From assembly GCA_018398805.1 (NCBI GenBank), contig JAGFBZ010002028.1:1798501-1862500 (forward strand): a stretch of DNA of 64,000 nt. The letters run 5' to 3'. How positions within the stretch are numbered: the stretch's first letter is position 1; each line of letters begins with the position of its first letter. Shown here one piece after another: positions 22,491 through 36,302 of the stretch. Position numbers and translations under genes: made by a program. The stretch is from Hirundichthys speculiger. Its lineage: Eukaryota; Chordata; Actinopteri; Beloniformes; Exocoetidae. The notes under the pieces were generated by a model. That model was not told the origin of the DNA. It made no database searches and worked only from the letters and a program-made list of their open reading frames with translations.

Positions 22491-25400
22491 AAGTTGCTGA
22501 ATAAAAAGTCTTGCCTGGTTGGAGCAAACTCCAGTCATTAAACGTTGCAGTTGGTGGTAGTCTTTTTCATATCTTGGCGCTCTGATTTATGGTTGTTGAT
22601 CTGTGAGCGTGCATACGTTAGTTTTTCCAGTTACTAATTCATTGCAGACCAAACGGCAAATTGCATAGTTAATAGTTGTAATTTGTTTATGTCCAACTCC
22701 TCAAAATTATCTAACATTTTTTTTCTCCACATTGTATATTTTTGGTCCTGAGTTCCAACAGCTTGGTTTCCGTGTTGGTTGTGTTCTCTTCTCCTGACGG
22801 TGACTTGGGCCTTTTCTACCTTCACTCATTTGCTCCTGCTACTTCCTGCACCATAAATCAGCTGCTTTAGTTGTTATCTCTGCCAGCTCTGTCACTTGCC
22901 AGAGGCAGCCTGTCCTTCCTGTCGCAGCTTCATCACCTTGTTTTTCTGCAGTTTAGTTCAGATGTTCTTCTCTGCTAAAATCAACCTGTTGGCTTTTGAC
23001 AAAGCTTAAAATTAAGCTAGTAAACCGTGTTTTGGTAAGACTTGATCTCATTACTGTCAGCCTTGTCTAACGAGTCGTCAGCTGAGAACACTGCTTGCTC
23101 AGTGGTGTACAGCTTGTAAACCTGTTCTGAGCGCATGTTTTAACTCGGTGACCCTTGTGCTTGTTTCTGTAGTGACGTATTTTCAGCTTTCCCAGGACAC
23201 AGACTTGAAGTTGGGCTCTGGGAATAGCGCTTTTCTCCATCAGATTAAATTGGATTCTGCCCTGGGTGAAATGGAAGATGGGAAATCTTTGGTAGTAGCA
23301 GGTACCTGCAGTTGGTCTGCTGTTAATGGGTTTGCAATATCTGGCACAATGAAAATGAATGTTTAATGAGTTGCTTGGTAGTGATATTCTTTTCTCTGCC
23401 AAAAAAAATGCAAATGCAACAAAAACCAAATTGGTCTCCACGAAGAGAAAGGTTTGACAGAGATCGAGTGCATATCCTCTCTCATGCAAACCAGATAATT
23501 GCAGTTTTAGAATTAATACAGGTCTGTATTTAATGAAATCTATGGGGCAATGAGGTATAATTTGCCAAGTATATCTGAAGTCTCAACAAGGTTGGTACCC
23601 TCTCTACCAGGGGGAAAGCCAACAGTTCAACATCTGGTGCAGAGGTGCTCCTCCACAGTAACTTGTCCTTGGTTACACCATCTGTTACCAACCACTGCAG
23701 CATTCCTACCCTACTTCAGTAAATCTATTTAAGGTTATATGTTTGCCTGAGTCATCTTAAACACGTGTGGAGATGCAAGAATCCAGAAAATGTTCCATCA
23801 GCTGCATCTTGGAAAACAGGAGACTTCTTCCAGCGCTAACATAGACGAAGCTGTATCCCAGAACTGTTAGCTCACACTGCTGTTTAAAAACCACACTCTT
23901 GTTCCATCCAAACATTAAAACTAAATTGATTACTTGATAATCTGTCACACCATTAGAGATGTTGGTTCTTGGAATTAAAATGTGTAAGAAATGAGTATTG
24001 ATCTGGAATTGTGATAATCATTTATGTTTTCATAACTAGATAAAGGAGAATGCAGAGTTATTGTAGCAGGCAATTGAATTAAATATCATGAAAGCTTAGT
24101 CTCAAGTTTTTACTTTCTTACTTTGATAAATTGTCAGACATGGATAAATATAAAGAATGTATCTTTCCAATATACACTGATGGCCTTGTTGGTAAGTGAA
24201 CCTTCCAATCCGAAAAAAATAATGTTGAAGTGAGTTTTATGTAACAGCAACAGCAGTGAACAAAGTGGGCAGGTATTTTGTTCAGCTATTTCAACGACCT
24301 TTGAAAGGTGAGGACTGTTCTTGAAGTGCTGCTCTTAGCTGAAAACCTTGTGGTTGTTCAGTAAAGGCTGCAGAAAGGAAGATGTGTTACTCAAACGTGA
24401 TTCAGTGAAGCCACAAAAATGCGTGTTGCAACAAAGTTATAAATGTCTAGTTTACACACACAATATTACATATGATTTTGAATATATAAATATTTATTAA
24501 ATGCATGTGATTTAAACCACACTGAAGTGGACAGAGTCAAAATGTAGTCTTTTAAAATCTTATCAGTATTCAGCTCACAAAAATTGTGATATGACATAAG
24601 AATAATTAACTGGAAACCTGAACTTAAAATCCCATATATTCTTATGCTGATAGTTATAAATATAGTAAGGGATTTCAATATGATGCCACATTTAAAACTT
24701 CCTCGTCCTCCCTACCCGTCCTCCACTGCTCCATGGGAAGAAGCCCCAGAATGGAGTCTATCCCCATTTAATGAGCATGAGCATAAACCCTTGCCTGTCT
24801 GACTGGAGCACAATGTTTATGGTTTGGGGGGCACACTGTTTTTTTTTATTTTTTATTTTTTTAATTTATCAATCAATTCGTTTGCAGTGTTTTGCATTTG
24901 CACGAGATTGGCAGCTTTTGGATTGTGAGACATTCACTGAATCTGACAAGAAGCGTTCTGGGTTAGAAATTGTGTGGGATTGCTTACCCTACCTTTAAAA
25001 TTCAGACTGTAGTCACTGAGTTCAGGCAAATTAATCCACAGTGATAAATGATGTAAATGAGGCTTACAGCTTACATAGGTACATACGCTTGTCTAAAATG
25101 CCCGTGCCAATACTATGAAAATGCCGATACACAACAAAACCTACCTCAGCACACTGTATAAAGTTCAAGTATGAAAAAACATTAGATGAACATTATCATT
25201 CAGTCATTCATTGTGGCCAGTTTGTTGCAATTTGCCATTTTGGCCATTAGATGTCATTCTAACACACTGGACATTTATTTGCTTAGACATGACATCTATA
25301 ACAGAATATTACATTTATACAGTGTATAGAACATGGTACATGCTTTGAGAGGGAATAGCTTCACTATAATAGTTTTAAAATTGACCATTTACAGTTTCAT

Positions 25401-26899
25401 TAATTATCTCTCAGTGAAATTAAAATGAGAGATAATGTTTAATTGTGTGTCATATCATAAGTGTCATTATTGGAGAAACAACCCCCCTTATTCATTTTTG
25501 GTTTAATTGAGCTGTTCACTTGGTGATATGAAATCAATTCTTTCAAAAAGACATGAACTCAATGACAGTTTTGCCCAGTGGGAGGATATTTACAGCTGTG
25601 ACCCACACACATCATCCTCCTGAGCTCACCATGCTTCCCTCTCATCCTCCCTTCAATCTTTCCATAGTCACTCTTCCTCTCTCTCACTCCATCCCTCTCT
25701 CTTCTTGGTCTCTTTCATCCTCATCCTCGACATGTCTTTCATGGCTGTGTGTGCGCGCACACTGTTTTTGCCTGTGGTTTCCATAGAGACGAGTTGCTCC
25801 CTGCTATTTCAAGCTACCTCTTATCGTCTAGGGCTCGTCTAGACTTTTTTTCTCCCCCCCACTCATTAGATTTAAGCATCCAACCAGGTAAATGAACAGC
25901 CTTCTGCTTCTAACACCTCGAATCGTTGTTTGTAAGTCCAACTTGAATGTACTGCAAACTCTCAATAAAAGAACATTATCACTGATGCTGATTTTTCTTT
26001 GTTTTTCCTTATTATCTGTTTGTTCCTTCGCGATGATCTACTCGCTCTGTTTCTTCAAATTAAATTGATGAATGTGCCGTGTTTAATTCATTCTGAGGAA
26101 GCTGTCGCTACATGATGCCATAGCAACCAAGTGATTCCTGCCTGTGCAGGCAATCTGACCCACACACTCTCACATCTACAAGATTAAAAAAAAGGTGGTG
26201 AGAAAAGCTCTAGTACATATGCCTGCACAACATATATATATGCTTAAGATATCCTCGGAGTGCAAAATAAATCTTAAGGGTGTGATCAAAGCAGCATGGA
26301 AGAACAGATGTTCTGGTTTGTTGCATGAAATTTCAAAAACACAAGGTCCTCACCGCTAACTAATGCAGGGATCAATAGTTCAGTCCTCACAGATTCTTGC
26401 ATGGAAACTCCTCCACTTTTGATTTGGATGTGTGATGTGGAGAATGAATGACAATGATCCGATAATGTAAAAAGGAAGTCCACAAATGTGACATATTTAC
26501 CATTTTATGGATGTCTGACACTGACCACTGTAATGTGTCCTGGTGTACAGCTGGTGGAACAAAGCGCAGCTTGTGCTCATGGAACAACTATAAATAGTGC
26601 TGTAAAGCACCAGTCAAGGATCAGTAGCCAGGTGACAAGACCGTCTGGGTTTCAGTGACTACACAGTGTTTAGTCATTTTAGCCCATTAAGGCCTGATGC
26701 AAAATGCATTATGAATGCGTAGAGGGCACCTGAGATCCTAACTGGGTTGATGAAAAGGCTTAAAAACAAAGAATTTTAGTTCAACAAAGACCAAGCCCTC
26801 TGTAATTTTTATAAAACTGTTATACCTTTTTTTTTTTTCTAGATTCAACAATCTGATTTGTTGCAATATCCAGTATTTTTTTCATGAATTTTTTGGAGA

Positions 26900-26982
26900 G
26901 AATTTCTTGGTGCAGCCGAGGCACAGATAAGGTCTGCTTTGGTTCCATCTGTGCTATTTGTAGATGATGTGGTCCTGTTGTC
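26900..26982 (+). pseudogene. LINE reverse-transcriptase relic (FVDD motif)
   Basis: Just before the hAT MITE the plus strand reads IRSALVPSVLFVDDVVLL, resembling the catalytic FADDVVLL region of non-LTR reverse transcriptases. Only about 20-25 codons remain recognisable. Confidence 0.45.
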
Positions 26983-27370
26983 TAGGGGTGAGTATTGGCA
27001 AGGACCTCGCAATACGATATGTATCATGATTCTTGGGTCACAATACGATATTATCACGATATTGCGATATCACGATATATTGCGATATTCTACACGGTTA
27101 ATATCAACATTAAAAGTAGAGATGAAAAATCAAGTTGCTGTATATGTTCATCAGATGATATTGATCATTCAAAGGACAAACTGTCAAAAATAGTCAAAAC
27201 TATTTGCTTCAAAACAACCTATTTATTGTTTATTATTAGTGTTTTTGCACACTTAAGTAACCATTACAACATACTGACGATATCGATACTAGGAGCTGAA
27301 AAATCGATATTACATTGGGCGGCCGAAAATCGCGATATATTGCCAAATCGATTTTTTTTTCACACCTCTA
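26983..27370. mobile_element. hAT-type MITE with perfect 8-bp target duplication
   Basis: The 388-bp element starts taggggtgagtattggcaag and ends cgatttttttttcacacctcta. It is flanked on both sides by ctgttgtc (26975-26982 and 27371-27378). The short terminal inverted repeat (taggggtg/cacctcta, one mismatch) and 8-bp duplication identify the hAT superfamily. The interior is rich in cgatat/atcgat motifs. No coding capacity remains. It lies within a LINE reverse-transcriptase relic. Confidence 0.85.
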
Positions 27371-27429
27371 CTGTTGTCATCCTTAGACTGTATAGGAAGG
27401 AATGGACAAACCCTCAGTGATGTCACCTC

Positions 27430-28500
27430 TAGGTTTTCTTTCCCCCTCATATTGCACAGCGCTCTGTTGGAGTTGGTTTGAACAAGCAGGCCTAAACTGT
27501 CTGGAACACGTCCCTCTTAGTTCAGTCAGACAAGTTAGTTGTTTTAGCTTGGCTGGTTTAGCTTCTGCAAACCTGTGATGCTAATCGGGGCAACCTGACT
27601 ACCGCAGAATATCACGTTTAAGGGGGCAGAGCTCTCATTCATCTGGGACTTTGCAGACACGTGTCTTTTTCTATATGGCTTCCTCCAGTTGTTGCAGTAG
27701 AAGTAGATGGGATCAATACTTGTCTCGTAGTCAGCGTTTATCTGATCCTTGCTGACCTAATGGAAATATAGTCTGGAATTTCTTGTGCAGTTCAGCTTGT
27801 CAATATTCAACATTTTGTCTTTAAGATAAATCTGCGCCTTCCAAGTCAGTAGGAGTTTGTATAGTCACTTCAAAACTGGTAGCAGCACTGGTCAAAACCA
27901 GTTGTTTTGACTGGTGCTGCCACCCAGTGGATACCATTTTCACAGTACTCAGGTTCTCCCTACTAATATTACTTGACATTCAGTTTGATCAAATCTGTCC
28001 AAACACATTCATGTGAGAATGTTACTGACACATCAGAAACAAATACGGCCAGAACTGAAATAAGGACCATGGCTGGGACCAGACGTTGCAGGGATAGGCC
28101 GGTTGCAGTTGCCTGTGGGTCGAGGTCAGCCTACTGGCGCAGGAATGTGAGTTGCGAGCCTGATTGACCGCAAGTCCCAGTGAACCTCTTCTTTCTCATT
28201 ATAGCTCTGGCAGCGCCTCTTTTCCAGACGTCTTTGCTTAGTGATCCAGTTAGTCAACTTAGAAAGATCCTGAAAGGATCCAAGGTAAAAGTCTCAACTG
28301 GAGGATCCATCTGCTGCCAGATGTAGAAGCCCATGAGTTAGAGACAGACCAGCTGGTGTCCCCTGGTTAGCCCTGATATTAGCCTTTAGCTGGTGGTTAA
28401 AAGAGCTCCAAAGAGCTTAAAAGAGCTCTGAACCCCATCAGGCCAACCCAAAACCGGTTGCAGCAATCTCTTTGAACAGTTAACAGCACAACAAGCCATA
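27430..28500 (+). repeat. Composite dispersed repeat, copy related to 30570-31610
   Basis: Segments shared with 30570-31610 in the same order are gaacaagcaggcct (about 27480 and 30600), aaatctgtccaaacac/catcca, then the acatcagaaacaaatacggccagaactg block (28030-28060), and the family S motif in reverse complement at 28215-28345. It supplies an empty-site comparison for the Penelope-like insertion. Confidence 0.55.
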
Positions 28501-30374
28501 TTATCTAACCCCCTCCACTGCCCTGCCCCCCATACAGCTGTCATTGATGTTAAATCTAGCTAGCTATAGAGACTCATTGTTTTTTAAATAAAGGTGTAAA
28601 TATGTTTTACTTCTGCAACGCTGGATATTTTAAGTGGTTTGTGGAGGTTGACCAACTTTTGGAGCAGGGCACCAGTAATTACTCAAGGGAGTGTATGTAA
28701 ACCACCTTCCTGACTGGCATTAAAATTGCAAGAGCAATGAAGCCCCTTGGCGTCACCAAGTCATGACCTTTTAGCTCTGGAGTGGTTTGCAGTTGGTGTG
28801 AAGTGGCAGGAAGGACAATCAGTATCTCCAAATCTGAGACCATCCTTCTTATTTGAGAAAAGGATGAAATGACCTGTATGAGGTTGAACATGTTCTAATA
28901 TCCTATTGAACATTAATGACCAAAACACAGAGTCACACATAAACACATTAGCTGAATGGAAGGAAACAAAATGGCAGTTAGGTTTTGCGTTTCCCATAAA
29001 TGAATTTGCATCCTGATGAAATGGGTGTTAATATTGCAGTACATTTATTTTGAGCAGTAAAATGGATTGGAGTAACATTAGAGATCACAGCAGACCTTAA
29101 TGTGAATATAAATGTTCCGACAAGTTGAACTGAAATTATGCGGTCCAACAGTTGGAGTGGAATAAATATGTGTATTGTTTGAAAAAGTAGAGGCTTTACA
29201 TCTCTTGTGATGAGAATCACTTGAGCGGATTTTCCAGCTCATAAATACAACAGAAAACGCGGTGTATGTGGAGGCTCTTACCATCTGTGGCAAGAGCCTT
29301 GTTTGTTTACAGTAATTACGCTGATGTTTTCAGATTAATGTGAGATTGATTGAGGTTAAACTGCAACCAAGGGCAACATCGATCTAATTTGATTTAGGGT
29401 TTCAAACACTCTTTTCGAGACTGTGACTTTAAAGCCACATGCCCCCATATAATCAGGCAGATGGCCCCACAGGAGTCCCGTCTGACCAAAGAGACTTGGG
29501 ACTAAACAGCCTGATTTAAGTGTACTTTTTTGTAGTTTGTTTAGTCAGTCATGCATTAGTTGATGGTCAGATGGACAGAGGACTTTCGTATATTTCTGCT
29601 TTAAATACGGTCTACGATCATCCTGTTGCTCTGAGATATTTTAACACATAGCTAAATCATATAGTGAGTTGGCTCCTGTACTGAACAGAGCATGCAGTTT
29701 CAATTTCAAAATCAGAGGAACAGACTGAGGGACTGATGTCGTTCCACCACCTATTGTATTTTTAAGTCCCAGACGGGTCTCTCATTAGAGGGATGGTCAG
29801 CTCTTATATTGAGTTTAAAGGCGATACCTTGAGAAACAAGTTTGATCCTTTTTCTGCTTCCAAAGCTTGCTCCTCACCAGGGAACAATATTTGAAGCAAA
29901 TAAACACTGAACAAACAGCATTTCGTTTGGAGGAAGTTTCTTTGGTGCATTAAAAACTAGCCACTGTGAGTCTGTGAGTAATTGAGAATTGCCAAAAATA
30001 AAAAATGACTTAATCGACTGCTTTAGGAAACACCCCAAAATAACAAATGTTCATATTCTGGTGACAGTTTCTCTGTTGCTGTTGAAATACATTTCTTTTA
30101 ACCAACAGAAGAAAAGGAGGAAATACTGTGACAATGACAAAAGAGCCACAAAGTCTGCAGAGGGAAGAGGTTGTGATGGATGGATCAGCCAGCAGTGCCT
30201 GATCGCAAGGGAGGCATGTTTAATTCAAGTTTCCTAGTGACAGCCAGCACTGGTTTCTATTAGCTCTACCGAGAATTAAGGGTTATTATATCTCAAACAG
30301 CAACCATGACAATTCTGTGAAATGACGTAGCACAACCTAAACCATAGAATTGACCAAATAAGGCCTGGCCGTAC

Positions 30375-30445
30375 AAACTTATCCAAAAGTTGAATTTCCC
30401 TGAGGGAGTCATTCCCATAGGATCAATAAAGTTTAGTCTCAGTCT
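30375..30445 (+). mobile_element. L2-like LINE 3' tail fragment
   Basis: aatttccctgagggagtcattcccataggatcaataaagttta matches the L2-type 3' tail (AATTTCCCT..GGGATCAATAAAGT). Only the tail is present. Confidence 0.55.
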
Positions 30446-30569
30446 AAAATTAAATCTTCCCATTCACATTAAACTTTAACTGTGAAACACATTCGTACTG
30501 TTAATTGAATAGAAAGAGCTGAGGGATGTCACAGTTTGACATAGTTTTTCTGAAGAGTGAGTTTGAAGG

Positions 30570-31610
30570 CATGACGGCACCATATGGGCAAATAGGTGGA
30601 ACAAGCAGGCCTGGAAGCCGACTGGAACATACCCATTTTAGCGTAGTTACCTTAAGTGAGCTGGTTATAGCTTGACTGAATTTAGTTTATGGTACTCTGG
30701 GGTGCTAACTAATGTTGTCTTACATTCATTCATTACAAATCTGTCCAAACATCCACATTTCAGATGTTGCTACTGAAATAACATCTGAAACCAATGCTTA
30801 CAGAGCTGAAACGAAAACTAGCAGAGCTCCACCCAGTCGCTTTCTTCCTGTGGGCATCGGGTGGTCAAAGGCTCTGCTGAAGTCAGGCAACTATTAGTAT
30901 GTCGCATAGGATGCTATGGTTGGTGGACCCAAAGGCAAGGACAGATGAGACTCGAGTGACTGTGAGCCTTGGCCTGTTGGCCAGCTCAGTGATCAATTGG
31001 CCTGGCCCATGGTTGATCGTGCCTAGCAACCTCGTTGACTGAGCGACATGTACCTGAACACACTCAGCTGTGCTCGGCTACCCGTTACTTAGCTACTGAG
31101 CCAAATGGTGAACTTGGATTACTGAAATGATCCCAAGTGAAGGTCCCTTGACCAGAGGCCCCATCTGCTGCAAGAGATAGAAGGTGATGAGCCTCTTTGG
31201 TGTGCAGCTTTCAAGAGGTGGTGAAGAGAAGCTCCTATGCTAAGCTTTGCCCCCAAAAACCTTCTTTGCCAACCCAAAACCAGTTGTAATAGTCCAAGTA
31301 TAATTAGTACATAAGAGACATCTTCAAAAAATAATTCTTTTGCTCTGTCAAATCATTCTTCAGAGCTCAGAAGTCAAGTTCACAGAACATGCTAAGTAGC
31401 TACAGTGGCAGCTAGCCATTGGACATCATAGACTTGAACCAAAACATCCTACCTATGATAAGGCGTACAACTGTGGACTTCTGTAATTTTACCTGATGTG
31501 GTACATTCAGTTGTCAAGGGTTTTGAAGTTTAGCCATGGAGACCAAAACTGTTTCTTGAGCCAGATTGTAAATATGGTTTTTCTACTGCTGAGTTTGACA
31601 TTTTAATCAA
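30570..31610 (+). repeat. Composite dispersed repeat including families R and S
   Basis: Contains gaacaagcaggcctgg, the block acatctgaaaccaatgcttacagagctgaaacg (30781-30813), the family S motif in reverse complement (31090-31200) and the family R motif ggagaccaaaactgttt (31495 onward). The same order in other copies suggests one long, decayed element. Confidence 0.55.
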
Positions 31611-32185
31611 TTTCTCTGTCCCATGTTACACATTTAGTTATTCTTTTATTGAATAGATTTTGAAAAAGATCTGAGGGACTGATTTGGAAATCTCTCATTC
31701 GGCGCTTGAAAATTAAAGGTGACCTCATTATTAGTAGAAGATCACTAACCTGTTTGAGTATTTCAGCCCTGATCAGTGGAGGATGTAACTGTGGACTTAA
31801 AAGATCAACGCTGCGGGAACCACAGATACTCACCTCACAGGTGGTTGTTTTTATGTTATGTCTTTTATCCCACACAGCATGTGGTTTCATTTTTGTTCAT
31901 GGTGATTTTCCTTCTCAGCAATGTAAATGTTTCAGACGTTCTTATCCTCATGTGTCTTTCTTGGGGTACTGATAAGTGGTCTCTAGAGGGTTTTTGTGTG
32001 AATGTCGTGAATGAATGTGTGTATGACTGCCGACCCGACTGACTTATCAGCTGACTGCTGACCCTATTGTGTTTTTGTAAAGACAGACAGTGATGCAGAT
32101 CATACGTCCTTCATCCTAAATGCTCACATGTGCCATGTAGTGTGCACCTGGACGATGATATGGATTTCTGTTTGTTGTTTGCAAC

Positions 32186-32270
32186 TGATTTCAATCAATC
32201 AATCAATCATACTTTATTTATAGAGCACTTTTCATGCAAAAAGGAGCAGCTCAAAGTGCTTTACATAAAA
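32186..32270 (+). mobile_element. Fish retroelement tail with (AATC)n
   Basis: aatcaatcaatcaatcatac, then tttatttatagagcactttt and aaagtgctttacataaa, is the common fish tail pattern (TTTATTTATATAGCGC ... AAAGTGCTTTACA). A poly-C run at about 32300-32312 and low-complexity AT-rich repeats (to about 32720) follow. Confidence 0.55.
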
Positions 32271-35013
32271 ACAATACAGGAAACAATAAACACAAATGAC
32301 CCCCCCCCCCCCACACATACACACACACATATATATAAAAACACAGAAATTAAGAATGATGAAGAAACGCCATCTCACACTCGCTACTTTAAAGTGGGGA
32401 AACACCTGAGAGAAGATACTTGATACTATAAAGATAACTATATTGCTTAAAATTAGGTAAATATCTAAAAAAAAATAATAATAAAATAGATAAAATTCAG
32501 CTGAATGCCCAACTAACGAATGTGAAAATTGGTCAAAAATAAAAAAAATTGAATAAAATAAAATAAGATTAAATAAATAAATAAATAAAATTCAATTAAA
32601 ACTAGTCTAAGAGATAGTGAGAGATACAGTGAATAAAATGGATTCAGTTAAGACCCAGACTAAGAAGTTAAAATAATAAAATAAAAATTAGGCTAAAAAC
32701 ACAATGAATAAGTAAGATTCAGTTAAAAGCTAGACTAAAAAGGTAGGTCTTGAGTTTGCTTTTAAACATGTTCACAGTTTCTATCTTCCTCAGGTCCTCA
32801 GGCAAGCTGTTCCATAAACGTGCAACGTTTAACTATACTTTTAATGTGAGCATTAAAATTTAATTTTGTATCTAAAATAACACCAAAGGTTTTTTTTTAC
32901 CTGCTCAGATGTATTAAAAGCTAAGGTTTTGAGTTTTAGATTAAGTTTCTCTCTGTGTGCATCAGGACTGATGACCGATGACCCATTTGGAACATAAGTA
33001 CTGCTCTAAAAGAGGTGCCTTCAAAAACTGATGGCTAAAGATCGTCTTGATTTTGGATTGATCAAAATTGTGGAACGCAGCAAAATCTATTGTCTTTGGC
33101 AACGACAATATTCTAATAATTTTCTTTGAAACTGGATCGAGGGTATTAGATCTGTTTAGAGTTTGTGCGTACAACAGGTGTAATAATCCCTTGCCTGAGT
33201 TCCTGTCCTCACAGCGATTATTCAGATTGAGAAAATTTGTGATAAAGGTCAACTAACATTTTGCGTAAGATTTGCAGGCTGGAAACAAAGCTGTATTCTC
33301 CTTACCTCAACACAATTGTGTTACAAAGGTTTTTTTACCGCCCATTCACCTTTTGGAGCCAGCTCCAAGTGTTCAGTCAAAGAACTGTACAATGTTCTTC
33401 ACTCTGGTTTGCCTCAGACGCAAGCGAGATGTAGCCCTTGTTCATACTCCCTGACCGACTGAAGAGACTGGTCTCAGTCCCAGTACCTAAATGCAGCTCA
33501 AGGGTTTGGATGTGGTACTCCACCCATTTTGTATTGGTTTCTCTCATGACTCTGTCTAAAAAAATAAACAAAAAAAAAAAAAGAAAAACAGCTAAACATG
33601 TGATCAGCAGAAAGAGAGGAACCATTATTCCTCCTGCTCGTCAAAGCCTTTGTTGTGTGCAGCTAAAAATACCCATAGTTCAGCCAAAGATTCAGATGTG
33701 CCATGCCAATAACAGCTAGCCTCAAGCCGAGATGAGGAGTAAGCTGCAGAGTTCTGCTTTGTTCACTTCCTCCAAATTCCCCACAGATTAAATTTTTTTC
33801 ATTTTCAAACTTGCAGTTTTTAGTCACATCTGATGTGCGAGGCACTTTATCAGATTTTGCACAGCTTCCCCCCGAGAGACAAAAAGACTTTATACAAGTG
33901 AACTACAAGGAACCAGGCGACACCTGTAAACAGACTTGGTAGACTGGGTTTCTCCTCAAAGATGTGTTGCTATGGAGACTATAATTTGTAAGGCTTTCAC
34001 CAGTCAAAGTATTTTACACACAAGGGATTTGTATTACCTCATTCCTTGATGTTATTACCGAGTTCGTCATCTCCGCCGTCACACGCTGAGCATACTGGGG
34101 GCACTTTTTATTGGGTTCAGTGGAACCCCAAAGGACACTGAGATGTGGAGGGGCTGGGGACTAAACCACTGGTCTTCCAGTTGAAAGGTAACCACTTTGA
34201 TAGTCTTTGAACTTGGGGTTTAATAGCCTTTATTAGTTTAAAAGTGAATAAAACCAAACATTTTGCAAGTACAGCAAACATATCTAAGGGATAATGCATT
34301 TATGCAGTTGCCCATTCATTAAGTCAATAAAGAGAAGTAAGAGGGAAAGAGGGAGAAAATGGACTGAGATGTTGGGATGGAAGGAGGGAACAAAAAAAAA
34401 AAAGACAGTAAAATGTGGGTTTTAAGAGACTTTAATTTATTTTGTGGTTTGGGATTAAAAACCCTCTTTGCGTGTTATAAAACTAAAGTTTCCAGTGGTT
34501 TTAAACTGCATTGGAGTGCCATAATGGAGGGAGGGAGGGAGGATGGGCAGTAGGGAGCAAGGATGGAGTAATGGTGCAGTGATGCTGCATTTTTCTTCTC
34601 ACCCCCATCAACTTCTTGAATAGTAGTCTGTGAAGGTCAGGTATTATTGATGGTTTAACAGAAGAGAAAAGTGAGAAGTTTCTTAAAAAAGGGGGACGAA
34701 ACAATGAGCAGGCTGTTTTATGTGCATGAAGAGAGGAGGAAGAGGAAATGATGCAGGGATAGGTGAACGGCGTTATTTGCTTTAGTGTTCTCTATAGCTG
34801 GTTTCACCATCATTTTTCTGAGAGTAAAGTTGTGATGCAGTAGCTGCGTGATCAGCAGGTTGAGTTTAATTTGAAGCGTGGAGCTTGCTTTGTCAAGTCT
34901 TGGCCAGTTAGCAGGGCTGCCAGCGTGAGTTGAGGTTTTCATGATTTACCACAGAGAAGATGGGAATCAGCATTAGCTGAATGGGGTGGAGAGGCTGTGT
35001 ATCCTTGCTGATA

Positions 35014-35040
35014 TCTATAGTGTCCAAATGACACTATAGA
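35014..35040. repeat. Perfect 11-bp inverted repeat
   Basis: tctatagtgtc, loop caaat, gacactataga: an exact hairpin with 11-bp arms and a 5-base loop. No adjacent gene or transposon end was recognised. Confidence 0.85.
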
Positions 35041-35279
35041 AGCCTGCTTAGAGTTCTCCACTGTGTCGTCCTCATCGCTGGATCCCACCAAGCACAGAAT
35101 TGCCGCAAAATAACTGTGCTGCACCAGCCACTGTGAATTATGGGGCTTATAGTCAATGAGTCTCACATGAAGCGTGAGTGATGTGGTTTCGAAGCGACCA
35201 CCTGCTCTGCTCCGCTAGAGCAATATCACCTCCGTAATACTGCCAAGATTAGGATAATGGGGTGATGTGGAAAAAACTA

Positions 35280-35830
35280 ATCCAAAAGTTTGGTACTTCA
35301 AGACTGGATTATTATAATGTGTTATTAGCAAGGATGTCCAAGTAATTCGCTGAATAGTCTCTAGTTGATCCAAAATGCAGCAGCGTAAGTGCTGACAGGA
35401 ATCAGCAAGCGAGATCATGTCTAATCTGTGTTAGCCTCCCCCCATTGGTTTCCCGTAAAATTTCAAATCGTATGCAAAATGCTGTTACTCGGATGTCAAT
35501 GCCCAAGGCCCTCGTTATTTACAAGACCTGATAACTCCTGATGCTCCTAATAGAACTCTCTACTCTGAGTGCAGGTTTACTGGTAGTTCCTAGAATATCC
35601 AAAGTAGACTTTGAGGATGGACCTTCTGCTATCAGGTTTGTTTGGCTTAAAGTTTTTTCTTCCACTAGAGGCGTTTTTTTTACTTGTCATTGTTTCTTTA
35701 ATAAGAATATAATATTATTACTTTAGTTAATATTTGCTCAGGGGTCATGCTGTGGGTCTTTGAAAAGCAGCTAGAGATAATTTGTATTGAAATAGACCCT
35801 CTACAAATAAAATTGAATTCAACTGAATTG
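35280..35830 (+). mobile_element. LINE RT C-terminus and 3' tail, decayed
   Basis: Matches 40480-40935 over its length: ctggattattataatgtgttattagca, the ccaaaatgcagcag block, the cattggtttccc block, then tcaggggtcatgctgtggg and a (gaatt)n-type end (attgaattcaactgaattga). Recalled family protein is SRLDYCN ... LQLVQNAAARVLTG ... LHWLPV of a fish non-LTR retrotransposon. Many stops are present. Confidence 0.6.
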
Positions 35831-36302
35831 AATTAAAGATGCACAGCAAATCTATTTCGGCATTTGACCGCAGCTAAGCCATGTCAATTACACACAGCAG
35901 ATCGAGCTGTCAGACACGAGAATAGCATAGAAAATTTAATGAATTTTCAAATAAAAACACTACAGGCCACAACTTGTAGATCAACATTACATTAACTAGT
36001 AAAGGCCTTGGTTCATTTTAGAAGTAGAAAAGTACATTTTATTTACTGTGGCTTATCCTTTTTATGATTGATTCCAAAAAAGACTGAATATGGCAAGAAA
36101 TAAGTCTTGAAATGAGCAGAGTACCCTGTGATTCTAACATGATCTTAAACCAGGTAAACTTGTAATTTCATGAATCCAACCGAGCAGATATGCTCCCCTT
36201 CTGATATGCTGCCGATGGGACCTGAGGTCAGGCCGAGGGCAGAGCAAAGCAACTTTTAGTGGGATCGAGGCTTGAAGTCCCTGGAGACCCATCTCATGGG
36301 TA

